A DNA stretch of 64,000 nt, taken from Karstenula rhodostoma CBS 690.94. Its lineage: Eukaryota; Ascomycota; Dothideomycetes; Pleosporales; Didymosphaeriaceae. Where the stretch lies: contig MU001515.1 of assembly GCA_010093485.1 (NCBI GenBank), forward strand, positions 639,518-703,517. The letters are read 5' to 3'. The notes beneath the pieces are model-generated. The model was not told where the DNA came from, made no database searches, and was given only the letters and a program-made list of their open reading frames with translations. The position numbers and the translations under genes were made by a program. Positions 12,658-22,920 of this stretch are shown here, in pieces. Every line of letters starts with the position of its first letter. Position 1 is the first letter of the stretch.

Positions 12658-13148
12658 CACTGCTTCCTCACTCTTAACTGCTTCTCGTTCTTGACTGCTG
12701 TCTCCACAGGATGAAGGTGGAGGACGAAGGGGTCCGGCAACGGTTTGGACTCTACCATTTCCTCGGCGTCGGATTCTTCTCGACCAACCTCGGTGTTCTT
12801 TGATGTCTCCTCAGCTGATGTCTCTACCACACTATTTTCTTTCTCAGGGATACCAAGTAGCTGCCATAGGGAAGAGGTGCACGCTTTTCCTCTTTGGCAG
12901 TGGCGGATCTAGCGCTGTTCGGCCTTGAGTTGCCGTTCATGTGTTCAGTGGCAGTCGAAGAGAGCGGGGTGCTGATCTTGGTAATTGTGACGTTAGCTGT
13001 CTCGTTCATCAAGCACTCATCGTATATGAACTTACCAATGTCCAGGAACTGAGAATCGATAGCTGTAGGCACTGCTGAAGTTTTGAGTGCCAAAGCTCAG
13101 GGATTGGATGGCTGTAAGGGTTATGAGGACGAGGCGGGGGTTGTCTAT
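12658..13148 (-). pseudogene. Spliced gene relic, lost start and one frameshift
   Basis: Minus strand. The first exon reads DNPRLVLITLTAIQSLSFG, a hydrophobic start like a signal peptide or membrane segment, and ends at a GTAAGT donor at 13035. A 64-bp intron has a perfect CTAAC branch and acceptor ATCAG, rejoining at 12971 in frame to give CTPLSSTATEHMNGNSRP. After AKEEKR the frame shifts by one and continues LWQLLGIPEKENSVVETSAE, then DAEEMVESKPLPDPFVLHLH, to a TGA at 12658. The codon before DNPRL is ATA, where an ATG would be expected. With no start and one shift it is probably dead, although an unseen upstream exon could rescue it. Family unknown. Confidence 0.45.
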
Positions 13149-13383
13149 GATTGGAGGTAGTGGAGTCGTTATATATAGAATATGGGGTGGGTAATGAATC
13201 TATATAGTCGAAGCTGATTTATAGCCTGGGTGCTTTCGGTAAGTTTCACACCGCCATGATCTGTGATACTTTCAAAGGCTGTAGCAACCTTGATAGAGAA
13301 AACGGGTTGATCTGTCGGACATGAGCCATGTAGGACCGAGTTCTTATATTTGAACGTAGAAGGATTTGTTAATTGTGTCAAGT

Positions 13384-14714
13384 TTATACAGCTAGTTGTA
13401 TTTGACACGCTCCCTTGATTGCTGCCGACTTGGGACGTAAACCCGGTGCGAGCAACTGTCGAAAAGCAATCTTCTCCCAGCTACCATCCAGCAACGACGT
13501 CGAAACACCACCCTCAAATACAAACTCAAACCACGCCAATGCATCAAGCACCATGGGGCTGGACCTGTTTGGCTCAGCCATCAAGACTGCAACATGACGA
13601 TCACTACTGCCGTCACGAATAGCAACGAGGCAAGCGACAGCACCGGTGTGACTACCCCCTCTATGCATGGTAACTTGACACCGGTTCGGTAAAGGCCAAG
13701 AACTCGCTGACCGGTTGGCTAACGTGTTGATACCAAAGTTTATTGCGACATTCGGAAGCGCGGTACCTGCGGTCGCAAGCGTCGGTGGAAAGCTTCTTGG
13801 CCGTCAATTTTCAAGGCAGGGACCTGCTTGTCGTATCTTTTGAGATCGCCGATCGATCTACACTTGTCAGTGCTGCTCTCTATCAGCTATTAAGTGCGCC
13901 GTTCTTTATTAATCGATCACCTCGGGCTTCCTGCACCATATGCAGGACCCTACAAAGCTCTTTCTACACGCTACAGGTAGCAGTTTAACGCATTGGTGGA
14001 TGGGAACAAAACCATCAGCGCATGCAAGATGTGCTTGAGTTAGTCAAAGTTGACTGCTGGTCGCTCGCAGGTCGTGCTGATGGACGTGGCAATCAACCGT
14101 CAGATGACGCTTCACCCAATCTCAGTGATACGGTGGAGGTGGAGAAGGCAAGAATATCAGCACTCACACTCTTTGCTAAAGGTGATGGTCTTTACCTCCC
14201 ATGCCGCTGTTCGCAGCACTGGAAGCCGTTACTAAAGGTGTTTCTATTCGTATCACCATGGTCGACTTCGCGCTGTTTTGGATATGTTATTCCATTGCGC
14301 ATGAAAGCGCATCTCGGACGTATGAAGTAGAAGTTATTTTCAGCTACCATCATCCTGCTATAGCTACCTGCTCCCTTATTGCGCCACGTGAATACCCGCC
14401 CTTCGTACAACCCAGCATCCAAATGGGGTCATCCGGCCCATGATGCGGTCACAAGCTGCTCAATCTCTACGAACATCTCTCAACATACCTAGTTGGAATC
14501 CGACCCTACCCAAGAGCGAGGAGTTCCAGATAGTCCTTCGCCATCCGTCGAACATGGAGCGTGGCCATTCTGGCTTTGAACATCTCACGAGTGCCAGCAA
14601 CCCAGATACTTCGCACCGGATTATGAACCCTTGTGACGGAAATACGACATCGTATGGACTACCAAAGGATCCCAGATTGGTAGTTCTGAGAGAATTAGTG
14701 TGCATACAGCGCAT
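13384..14714 (-). pseudogene. Possible serine-hydrolase (beta-lactamase-like) relic
   Basis: Minus strand. A C-terminal-type segment at about 13660-13440 reads MHRGGSHTGAVACLVAI, then HVAVLMAEPN and DALAWFEFVF. The H-x-G-G-x-x-x-G pattern followed by a hydrophobic strand is what class C beta-lactamase-like fungal serine hydrolases show. Further upstream (14714-14460) the segment GSPYDVVFPSQGFI recalls the (G/S)xPW-type segment of the same fungal proteins. The stretch between is broken by stops and frame changes, and no SxxK motif is visible. Assignment is tentative. Confidence 0.28.
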
Positions 14715-15489
14715 GTAATGCCGGCACTGTAAAAGCCTGCATGGCGCCCCTGCGTTGCAGACACAGGCACCAAGTCGGCGACAAAACTACGAATCGAAGC
14801 TTACAGCTTAGTTACAGTACAACAACAAGGTCAAGGGTGCACAGCAGGAATCAGGAGGCTGTTGGGCTGGGTAACCCTGGGGGCCGGCTCTGTGGAGGAG
14901 TGGCGCGTTGCTTGAAGTTTGGGCGACGATTGCGACGGCGCGTCTTCGACTAGACGATGTTGTTGGGCAGGCAGCGGCGCGCGCACGAATGGTTCTTGCT
15001 TTAACTCTTTTAATTCCTTCGAACCTCGATGAAAGCCTTCGATACGCAATGTAAAGGATGCACAGCAGCTCCATCCCAGGGCTCGCTCTGAGATGGCGAC
15101 CAAAATTACTCCATCTGTCCTTTTGTTATCAAGTTGTCCTTTTCCCTCATCAGAGCAAGGCTACGTACGGAATCAATAAACCGAATCTCGTGGCTGTAGA
15201 ATCGGAGACCGCATCTATTTCCAAAATGAGTGCGGAAGCTTTGAAGTTCCTATCGGTACGAAGGTGGTTTGGCGTGCAAACCGATTCCAAAAGCCTGCAT
15301 CCAGCGAAGTTGTGGACTTTCACGCCAACGCACGCAAGTAGAGCACCGGCCGTCAGGCTGCAGCGTAAACCAATCTGGGCCTCGTCTCTTTTTAGTATAA
15401 CCGTGCGGTCGATGGAGATGGCGACGCAAAGTTCAAGTGCTGTCAAGTTCCTCCCGCGCATCCTACAACCCCATCCGAGGCATCGCCAC
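14715..15489. other. No supported gene
   Basis: A 134-codon minus frame (15554-15150) lacks an ATG at its start and competes with equally plausible frames. Nothing is recognised. Confidence 0.35.
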
Positions 15490-15855
15490 TCAACACGATC
15501 CTGGTACGCTGCGTCTGGTGTTTTCCAAGGACAACAGGTACTCGACCATAGCATTTTTTACAAGCGCCCAGATGAAGCCATGTCTCTCGCCCAATATCTG
15601 GGAATCTGTCCAATCGATGTCGTACGGCTCCATAGATGCAGAGCGTTGGTTCGACGGTAAGAACTCAACGCTTATCAGGTCCTTGTAAACGTGTCGTATC
15701 TCATGACGGAGGCGACTCAGCATTCATGAAAAAGCCAATCCGCCGCGTCATGTGCATCGACCCAAGTGTCGAGCCACTCATCAAAATGGAACTCGAGTGA
15801 CACTGTCTGAGCTTGATAGCTACGAGCTTTGGTGTCTTTTTCGATGAATGGATGC
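15490..15855 (-). pseudogene. Broken short gene fragment, unknown family
   Basis: Minus strand. One frame reads HPFIEKDTKARSYQAQ and then FHFDEWLDTWVDAHDAADW, ending LFHEC followed by a TGA. One base over, the sequence continues LSRLRHEIRHVYKDLISVEF and ERHGFIWALVKNAMVEYLL to a stop at 15490. The two halves read as one acidic, tryptophan-rich protein broken by a single frameshift. A TTTAG acceptor-like site precedes the first half, so an upstream exon may exist. I do not recognise the family. Confidence 0.35.
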
Positions 15856-16329
15856 TAAACATGAACCAGTCCCCTTACTCGCATGGTAGATGTTTGAGGT
15901 TTTGGTGGTGTGCAGACCCGGCTAAGTCACAATATCAGGTTCATGCACCAAATGTCTTTGTCTAAGACATGAGCAAATGAGTCCACAACAAAGTCAAATG
16001 AAGAGTACTAGGTTGATCGGCTGAGGCTGATACCGTTGATCCTTGTTTACTCTGAGACACAGCGACTTCACACAAGTATAGTTGTTTCAATAGACTCTTT
16101 GTCTGCATGCATTGTATCTACATAAAGATGCGAGGACTACCTTTGCAGAGACTCAGACTTCACAATGCTCCTCTAGAGACGCGGGCTGTCAACGAGCCCT
16201 TTGTTCAAACTTCATCTATTCAATGAATTGTTCTACTCTCAGACACTGATAGCTTTCACCGTGTGAAATGATATCATGGTTTAGCACGATGCCATCGTGG
16301 TTCTTTCTCACTGCACAATGTACCACCTC

Positions 16330-16444
16330 TCCCCAAGCTATATGAATCTTCCCGCTCGATACCTATATACATGCCCAAAACAAACCAACACAACAACAAC
16401 TTCCCAACTCATCCTCCAACGCCAACAAAAACATCATTCCGATC
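16330..16444 (+). promoter_or_regulatory. Promoter/5' leader of the 16445 gene
   Basis: A TATA-like CCTATATACATG lies at about 16361, followed by a C/A-rich, G-poor leader (CAACACAACAACAACTTCC) running to the ATG. This is typical of fungal 5' leaders and supports the chosen start. Confidence 0.5.
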
Positions 16445-17356
16445 ATGTCGACCAATCTTGAGTTTGAAGACCATTCCGAGCTGAACGCAGACGGAGTTAC
16501 CATTCAAGAAAATCACCCTGGTGATACAATGGGTCTGATGATGGGCATCTCGGCGGACGACCTTTCCCTTGAGCAGGCTCTCTACTATCGGTCCATCTCC
16601 AACGCACGAATCCGCCAGGCGTTTGAAGAGGTGGGGCATAGTGTCGAGGGTGTATTCCAAGATGAGAAGGTTGGCGAATACTGCGAGCACTGCAACACTC
16701 AGCTCGTAGGCGACAAGTGCCTGTTGTGTTCCTACTATCAACAGCTAGCACGCAGTCTCCAGCAGAAGAAGGCGGAGCTGGAGAAGCAGCACAAAGCCAA
16801 ATTCTTCGAAGCCTTCGATAAGCTCAAATCCTTCGCCGACGGTGATGAACACTTCTACGCCGCGTACATGTCTACCGTCATTCTTTACAACTACATCAAC
16901 AATGATGAGTCGAGACTGTCTGCCATCTCACAAGGTTTTATACCCGCGGACATTATTGCACTGGCCTTGCTGGGCGATGCTATTAAACCTTCCCCTTACT
17001 TCCCAGAAGAGACGCCTTCTCCTTACTGGAAGGGTAGCAGTCCGCCGAAAGATTTCATCGGCAGCGGCCTGCATCTTATAGTCGAGACTCGTGACGAAGT
17101 CCGTTCGGCGCGACGCAAGCTGACCGAGATCGGTAATAATATTACGGAAGCGCCGAATCGCCTGCTAGCAGAAGATATTTTGGCCGTTTGCGACCAGTGC
17201 CAGACCAAGTGGGACGATGCTGATAAGCTGGAGCCTGAAATTCGTGGCCTGTACGACGAGCTGGTTGACATTGAAGCGGCATGGTGGCAACATAAAGAGG
17301 AATCCAAAAAGATGATTGAAAAGGTCCCTCGGTGGCGTCGATCACAGCTCTTGTAG
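16445..17356 (+). CDS. Zinc-ribbon-like, helical protein of unknown function
   Basis: A single-exon ORF of 303 aa with ATG at 16445 preceded by a CA-rich leader. Residues 1-75 are acidic (EFEDHSELNADG; a helical SLEQALYYRSISNARIRQ). Residues 80-95 carry C-x2-C-x8-C-x2-C (CEHC...CLLC), spaced like a small zinc ribbon or knuckle. A short basic coiled coil follows (about 97-122), then a helical middle and a charged C-terminal helical pair (about 235-295) ending KVPRWRRSQLL. There is no signal peptide or membrane segment, so it is probably cytosolic or nuclear. Codon use and an uninterrupted frame suggest a live gene. No known family is recognised. Confidence 0.78.
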   Translation: MSTNLEFEDHSELNADGVTIQENHPGDTMGLMMGISADDLSLEQALYYRSISNARIRQAFEEVGHSVEGVFQDEKVGEYCEHCNTQLVGDKCLLCSYYQQLARSLQQKKAELEKQHKAKFFEAFDKLKSFADGDEHFYAAYMSTVILYNYINNDESRLSAISQGFIPADIIALALLGDAIKPSPYFPEETPSPYWKGSSPPKDFIGSGLHLIVETRDEVRSARRKLTEIGNNITEAPNRLLAEDILAVCDQCQTKWDDADKLEPEIRGLYDELVDIEAAWWQHKEESKKMIEKVPRWRRSQLL

Positions 17357-18657
17357 CCTCTGTGTTACAATCATTTTCTTGTCCACAGTCTAGTGCAAGT
17401 ACCACGTATTTGCGCTGTCGACCAGTCTCACGCCGCATTTTTACCTCAACTCCTACAATTGCACCACCATATATAGTAGGAACTGAATGCAGTATTGCCA
17501 ACTGCTCCATCACTTCTCGGGTGTGCGAAGACAGGAGCAGGTACTCGTTTCTCTTTGCTTTTCTTTTCGGCGTGGACTACCCAAGCGCTGGCGCAGTTAC
17601 CATGATGCCGGTTGACGGAGCATATAATTCCTTCGATTTTGTAGTTTTTCGCGTCTGGGAGGTACTCTCTTCGTCTTTATGAGATATTATCGCTCCAATT
17701 CGAATCTCTTCCCCGAGATAGTTCTGCTTTGCGTGACCCCATCTGTGATGAAACCCACGCCGCCACTGCAGTGCAATGAGTGGCTATGTTACGTCTGGGG
17801 CGAGGGCAAGGATATCCGATACGAGTGAACACTTGAGCCACGTTACTAACGACGGAGAATGAAAACAAACCACTACAGGGACGGCGTTCGAACACTTTTC
17901 TTGAATAGAGATCGAAACATGTAGATGCTCTCATGTGTTTCTTTCCAAACCCCCTTCAAATCCAGCCACAGCCGTGTCCCATCTACAAGCGACGGCTACG
18001 TAGTTCTGGACATAATACGGGTAGTTCGGTTTACACAGCCGAAACCTCGCAAGTAAGTGGAAGGCCTCTACAGCACGTTGCAAAACCCCAGAACAGCGGT
18101 CGTCCGCACCATTGTCACATCAACTTCCACATGTACCCCAGAGAATCGCCGAGCACCCTCTCGTAACCTTTAGTCTACGCTCCAGAGACTCATCTTCATC
18201 CAACATCTTGAACAGATATCTGCAATCATACCAACTCGAGAGAGAATCAAGCAACCAAGAGGACTCGATGTCTTTGTGAACAAGCACAGCGTGTATCACT
18301 GGGAGACTATATAGCGCAACAAGGGCAAGGAGACTACATCAGCATAACGAGGGCAAGGACGGCAGTGATTTCATCAATGGTATAGCTTCTTGAATCTACT
18401 ATACATGTCGGTCGTACCGTGAACAGAACAAAGCCTCAGCAGGCTATTGTGGCGACTATGAATATCGCACTTGAAACAACTTTCCCAGCTCATAATCGAA
18501 AAGCACGCCAGCCCATGTCGGGCAGTATATAGCCCCATCATCGCAAGTCAGGAAAGTGTCCACCTCTAGACAACCACATGCCTTTGTCGCAAACATGAGG
18601 CCCCTCCGGATCATACCCACTATAGCTCCATCAGGCGCCGAGCACGCCATCCGAGAT
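17357..18657. other. Intergenic, no gene seen
   Basis: This is the 3' side of both the 16445 gene and the convergent 20123-18658 gene. It contains only short conflicting frames and no repeat that I can detect. Confidence 0.5.
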
Positions 18658-20123
18658 CTACTTCGCATGTGGGAAGAAGGCCCAGAACATGCTGATAGCT
18701 GCGCCCGTAACGCCGAATACCACCATATCACCGATCGCGTTGTGCGCATCGTTGGCGATGAGCGTCGTCTCGTTCAGGACTGAGACGGTGTCACGCACGA
18801 CCTGGCCCGTACGCCCAGAGAGCGTGCGCGCCAGTGCCCATGCACGCGCTCCCGGTGCCTGCATGCGGCCCTGGCCATTTTCATCGGCGATGTTGCGCTG
18901 CTGCACTTGTATGTCGTCGTCATGCTCCTGAGTAGGTATGTCGCCGTCATTGTTCTGCTCAGGCTGGCCATGCGGCAGCTGAACCTGTGCGTATCGTCAG
19001 CTTGCCCAAAGAAAACGTGCGCAACGACGAGACTCACAGGATTGTCTACAACCATCTCGTTGGGGCCATTTCCATCCGCGAGTTCGAGGCCCAGGTCCTG
19101 CATGTTCGCAGCACGCTCACGAGCACGCTCACGGAGGTCCTGCATACTCTGCTTCTTCTCGGGAGGCTCGATGCTGAGCTTCTGCTTCTTCTCGGGAGGC
19201 TCGAGGCTCGCGGGCCGTGAGTTGTCCGTTCGCTTACGGCCTGTGATGAGGCGTGCGCGGCTCGATGGGAGGACTGGGTCTGAATTGATGGCGGGGGCCA
19301 GGGTCATGGCTGCGGGGGCTAGCGCTGTGATGGCTGCGGCGCCCGGAATGCGGTGAGCAACGTCGTGCGAGCCCGCGCCGTCTGCATCGTGTCAGTCGAC
19401 TTCACCGCGCTGAGCATATCCTTCTGTACTTACTGCTGCCTTCATGCCGAGCTGCGGGGGCTGGTGCTGTGATGGCTGCGGCGCCCGGAACGCGGTGAGC
19501 AACGTGCGAGCCCGCGCCGTCTGCATCGTGTCAGTCGACTTCACCGCGCTGAGCATATCCTTCTGTACTTACTGCTGGGTCCATGCCGAGCTGCGTCGCC
19601 CAAGGCCGTGGGCACAGCTCCGGCAGCAGCCTCCGCGGCGAGGTGCTGGGCCGGTGAGTGGGGTGAAGCCCCCACGGCGAGTGAGCTGGCTGAAGCCTCC
19701 ACGGCGAGGCGCTGGGTCGGTGGGTTTGCAGCAACCTCTGCGGCGAAGCGCTGAACTGGCGAGCGGGCTGAAGTCTCCACGGCGAGGCGGTGGGCTTGTG
19801 GGTTTGCAGCAACCTCCGCGGCGAGGTGCTGTGTCGGTGAGCGGGTTGAAGTCTCCACGGCGAGGCGCTGGGCCGGTGGGTTTGCAGCTCCCTCGGGCTC
19901 TGGCGACGCCTTCTCAGGAGAATCATCTTGGGCCATGTGTTAGTAACGGATCCGAGGTCGCCTTCATCATCGACTTACCCTTGACAGACTCTGGGCTGGT
20001 CATCCTACTATGGACAGGCACATAGGTTACCTCTTCCTCATCGAAGTCCTCCGGCTCCGCATAGCTGATTCGCTTGCGGTCGCGTAGGACACGACGGTCC
20101 CCACCTGATGCTGACGCAGACAT
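18658..20123 (-). CDS. Five-exon gene with internal repeats and C-terminal membrane segment
   Basis: Exons are 20123-19979, 19926-19573, 19520-19434, 19381-19038 and 18984-18658, giving 418 aa. All four introns are 52-53 bp with GTAAGT/GTGAGT donors and TAAC or CTGAC branch sites, and the joins keep frame. Exon 1 is basic/acidic (RRVLRDRKRISYAEPEDFDE). Exon 2 encodes about four imperfect ~25-residue repeats built on AEVAANPxxxRLAVETSxRSP. Exons 3 and 4 begin with near-identical NGAGSH(D)VAHRxPGAAA, and the introns preceding them are identical over 52 bp, so an exon-intron unit has been duplicated in tandem. Exon 4 then carries PPEKKQKLS / PPEKKQS and RERARERAANMQD. Exon 5 ends with a hydrophobic helix (MVVFGVTGAAISMFWAFFP), likely a tail anchor. 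Function unknown. Confidence 0.85.
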
Positions 20124-20932
20124 GAGACGAGTGGAGTGGAAAGAGTGGAAGTGGAAGTGGAGGGTGAGTGGGTGTTGCTGACCTGTGGCCAGCGTGCCGT
20201 GTTCTTTTGACTATATGGGTGAGGTTCGCGTAGGCAGCGCTTGCACCTCCACTTGGCACTCTTTCACCGTTGTTTGCTGGCAGATGCTCCTACCCGCGCT
20301 ACAGTCTGCCAGAGTGGCTTGCACGGCCCCTGCCTGCGCCATAGTTGAGACAAAGAGAACTGTAGACGAAGTGCTAACTCCTCCCATAGTATTTGTAGTC
20401 TTTAACTACTGGATACCGAACTCCTTCCTCGGGCTTCAGCTGGCCAGATCTGCTTGTCCGTGGGCGTTGGCATCTGTGCAATCACAAACACGGCCAGGTC
20501 GGGATGCCCGTGCCGAGCAACAAACACAAGTCACCCATCAGTACCGCGAAAGACTCGATAGTATTGCATACATGCCGCGTTCAAGGTGGGCCAAAATACA
20601 AAGTGTCTGCGCCAGATGTATTGCTCAGGACGTGCTACCCTCGACGTGAAACCGTGCTTCCTGAAGACCCGTGATCGTTACAAAGAAAATCCAGAATATG
20701 TTCCGCAGCTCATCGCATGTCCGACCCGAAGCTCCGTCCACCTGTGCGCCCAAATCTCCTCCGAGTGCATTTCCTTTCCATGCTCACGACCAAGATGCCG
20801 ATACCTCCCACGTGTGCGTGCCGGTACATCCCCGCTGCCAGATTGTTAGCATGCTGCACTGTCCAAGCGCGTGGGGTATCCGAACTTTGTCCAAGTCCTT
20901 GCCCTCCTCTACCAATCCCGTTTTCTCCGGGT
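20124..20932. other. Intergenic with coding-like minus frames
   Basis: Minus-strand text just left of 20960 (LDPEKTGLVEEGKDLDKVR, then TCDELRNIFWIFFVTITG) looks protein-like but is in a different frame from the 98-aa gene and soon meets stops. It could be a decayed 3' extension of that gene. No plus-strand gene is supported. Confidence 0.35.
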
Positions 20933-21229
20933 CTAAATCAGAAACGGTTTCTCGGTAGTGGGTGAGGGTGGCTGCAAAACTTGCTCCCACTTCTGCTTCT
21001 CCTCCTCGGTCCGGGCCGGGTACTTGTGGCAGATGGTGTCCTCGGAGCAGGGCATCGGCTCGTGGTAGTAGTCTCGGTACGCCACGTACATCCGGAAGCC
21101 GTAACGTTGATACGCAAGGATCACAAGAACCAGAAGAGCCAGGAGAAGCTTGTGGCGTCGGGCGCGCATCCAGCCGGTGGCAGGCAGTGCTAAGAAAGCG
21201 AGAACGGATAGGCAGACGAGGCCGATCAT
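20933..21229 (-). CDS. Small membrane protein, unknown
   Basis: 98 aa from the first in-frame ATG at 21229 (the frame is open further upstream but without ATG). The N-terminus MIGLVCLSVLAFLALPATGW is a signal peptide or first membrane helix. A second hydrophobic helix follows a short basic loop (KLLLALLVLVILAYQ, about residues 28-44). The tail is hydrophilic with two cysteines (PCSEDTIC) and a charged stretch (ARTEEEKQKWEQ). It sits divergently, 434 bp from the plus-strand gene at 21664. The last residues overlap a second frame that reads HYRETVSDLDPEKTGLVEEG, so the annotated end may be the product of a frameshift or a missed intron. Family not recognised. Confidence 0.55.
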   Translation of the reverse strand: MIGLVCLSVLAFLALPATGWMRARRHKLLLALLVLVILAYQRYGFRMYVAYRDYYHEPMPCSEDTICHKYPARTEEEKQKWEQVLQPPSPTTEKPFLI

Positions 21230-21663
21230 CCTGCTGCCTTTGATCCGAAGTGGTTGTTTGTTTGTAGCTGCGTTTGGCGCAATGGACGTTGAAGGCAGCA
21301 GGGCGAAGGTGGTCAGAGAGGCCAAGTCGCGACGAGCGAGGGGCGTGGGCTTTCAACAGTCGCGGCCGCTGATGAGGCTGGTTTGTCGAAGCGGAGCGGT
21401 CGCAGTTCCTCATGGTCGGCGGCAGGCGCATCGGATCCAGAACGAGTTTAGCGCCATGCAACCACCAAACCACCACACCGCAGCGGCCTACAAGCAAGCC
21501 CACGCAAACTCGTGCCCCATCTGCACCTGTCAAGCGTCGCCTGCCACTCGCCACCAGGGCGCCACCGATCCACCTGCACAGCATCAATTGGAATCAACCC
21601 CCTGCCATAGCAGATCAGCACATCTCATCAGCCTTTTGGTGACATGGGGAAGCAAGGGTAACG
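21230..21663. promoter_or_regulatory. Shared upstream region of a divergent gene pair
   Basis: 434 bp between the starts of the minus-strand 98-aa gene and the plus-strand 418-aa gene. It is C/A-rich towards 21664 (ACCACCAAACCACCACACCG), typical of fungal leaders. No specific binding site is identified. Confidence 0.35.
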
Positions 21664-22920
21664 ATGCTATTAGCCTCTTCGGTTGATCCACACTTGACGA
21701 AACGAATCAGACAGGCAACGACTCCCCTTGATCCAGCCAAACCATCGACCACAGCACTGCCTAGTGGTGATGTGAGCGGACAGTCGGGAGACACGAATCC
21801 GAGCACACCCAACAACGAACCCAGGGCATATACGAACGACGTAAGAAACCGATTCTTGGCCTCTTATTTCCCCACCAAAGACGCCATAGTCAAGATCGTC
21901 TCTAGTGCGGCCGCCATCTTGCTTGTCTGTTCCGTGGCGCACACAATCCTCACTCGTAGCGGTACTTGCCTCACGTTCGGGACGTGCGGGTGCGGCCCAG
22001 GCGGCTTGGACTCCCCTTCCATCGGCCCAGGCACCTTGGGACCCCCTTCCATCGGCCCAGCCGAAGAACGCTCGGATAACGCCGAGGAGTGGGTCCCATA
22101 CCTCTGCTCAAATGGCTCCTTAGCTCCATGCCAGATGCCGCCCATATTCCAGGAGCTGATGCATCGCCAATCAACTACGGTAGACTTGCCCCGAGGCATC
22201 TACGAAGCCTTGAACTCGCCAGACAAGCCCAAATACGTCAATTACAACCGCAGATATATCAAACTGTTTCTGGAAGAGCACAGCCTAGAGTGGGCCAATG
22301 CTGAGGCGACAAAGCAGAAGCTCCGTACGTCGCTGCAGCAGATGCATTCCAAAGTAGCTAGGTCCTTCTCCACGGGCATTAAAAAGCTCAGGTCCGAAAA
22401 GGGTGTCCGCAGCCCGCACCTCAGACTGTCTCACGCGGAGACTTTTCTAGATAGTACTATCAACACCTGGACTTACTTCCGCGAAGACGCCGATACCCAT
22501 ATCCAAACTCTGGAGGATGCCTTCGAGGGTAGGAAGGAAAACTTGATCAAAATTTCGGTATGCATCGAGCAAGCATGGGATTGTGGTAACATGAAAACGC
22601 CTAGGAGTCTCTTCTCGTTCGGTAGAGCATGGGACTGCCAAAGACTAAAACCAGAACCCTTGTTGTCGATGATCACCACCATGTACAAGGAGGCTGAGCT
22701 GGATACCTTACTCCTCGCTCAGTACAAAGAAGCAATCGACAAAGTGGAACCGGCGCTCAAGGAGAAGCGGGACAAGATATTAGCGATGAAGAAACAATCT
22801 CCTGAAACCATTCAAGCGGAATTCGATCCAATGAGTGAGGTTCTGGACGCTGGTCAAATTGTCCTGGCTGGGCAGGATATCGGAAACGGTGGTACTAGCG
22901 AAGCATGGAGGGGAAAGTGA
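21664..22920 (+). CDS. Single-pass membrane protein with long helical C-terminal domain
   Basis: A single-exon ORF of 418 aa starting at ATG 21664. Residues 1-70 are hydrophilic and S/T/P-rich. Residues about 76-97 (IVSSAAAILLVCSVAHTILT) are one membrane helix. Directly after it comes a Cys/Gly-rich piece (CLTFGTCGCGPGG) and two copies of a 10-residue unit around PSIGPGTLGP, encoded by a 30-bp direct repeat at 22015-22060. Residues about 170-400 are mostly helical and charged, with two AWDC sequences about 27 residues apart. The topology suggests a short N-terminal tail on one side and a large helical domain on the other. No family is recognised. It looks intact. Confidence 0.75.
   Translation: MLLASSVDPHLTKRIRQATTPLDPAKPSTTALPSGDVSGQSGDTNPSTPNNEPRAYTNDVRNRFLASYFPTKDAIVKIVSSAAAILLVCSVAHTILTRSGTCLTFGTCGCGPGGLDSPSIGPGTLGPPSIGPAEERSDNAEEWVPYLCSNGSLAPCQMPPIFQELMHRQSTTVDLPRGIYEALNSPDKPKYVNYNRRYIKLFLEEHSLEWANAEATKQKLRTSLQQMHSKVARSFSTGIKKLRSEKGVRSPHLRLSHAETFLDSTINTWTYFREDADTHIQTLEDAFEGRKENLIKISVCIEQAWDCGNMKTPRSLFSFGRAWDCQRLKPEPLLSMITTMYKEAELDTLLLAQYKEAIDKVEPALKEKRDKILAMKKQSPETIQAEFDPMSEVLDAGQIVLAGQDIGNGGTSEAWRGK

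Noticed and set aside
20784..21587. 267-codon minus frame overlapping the 98-aa membrane protein
   Set aside because: Starts without a convincing context, has low-complexity R/H/P content, and conflicts with the ATG-started membrane ORF. Only its last ~50 codons look protein-like, and these are noted as a possible extension.
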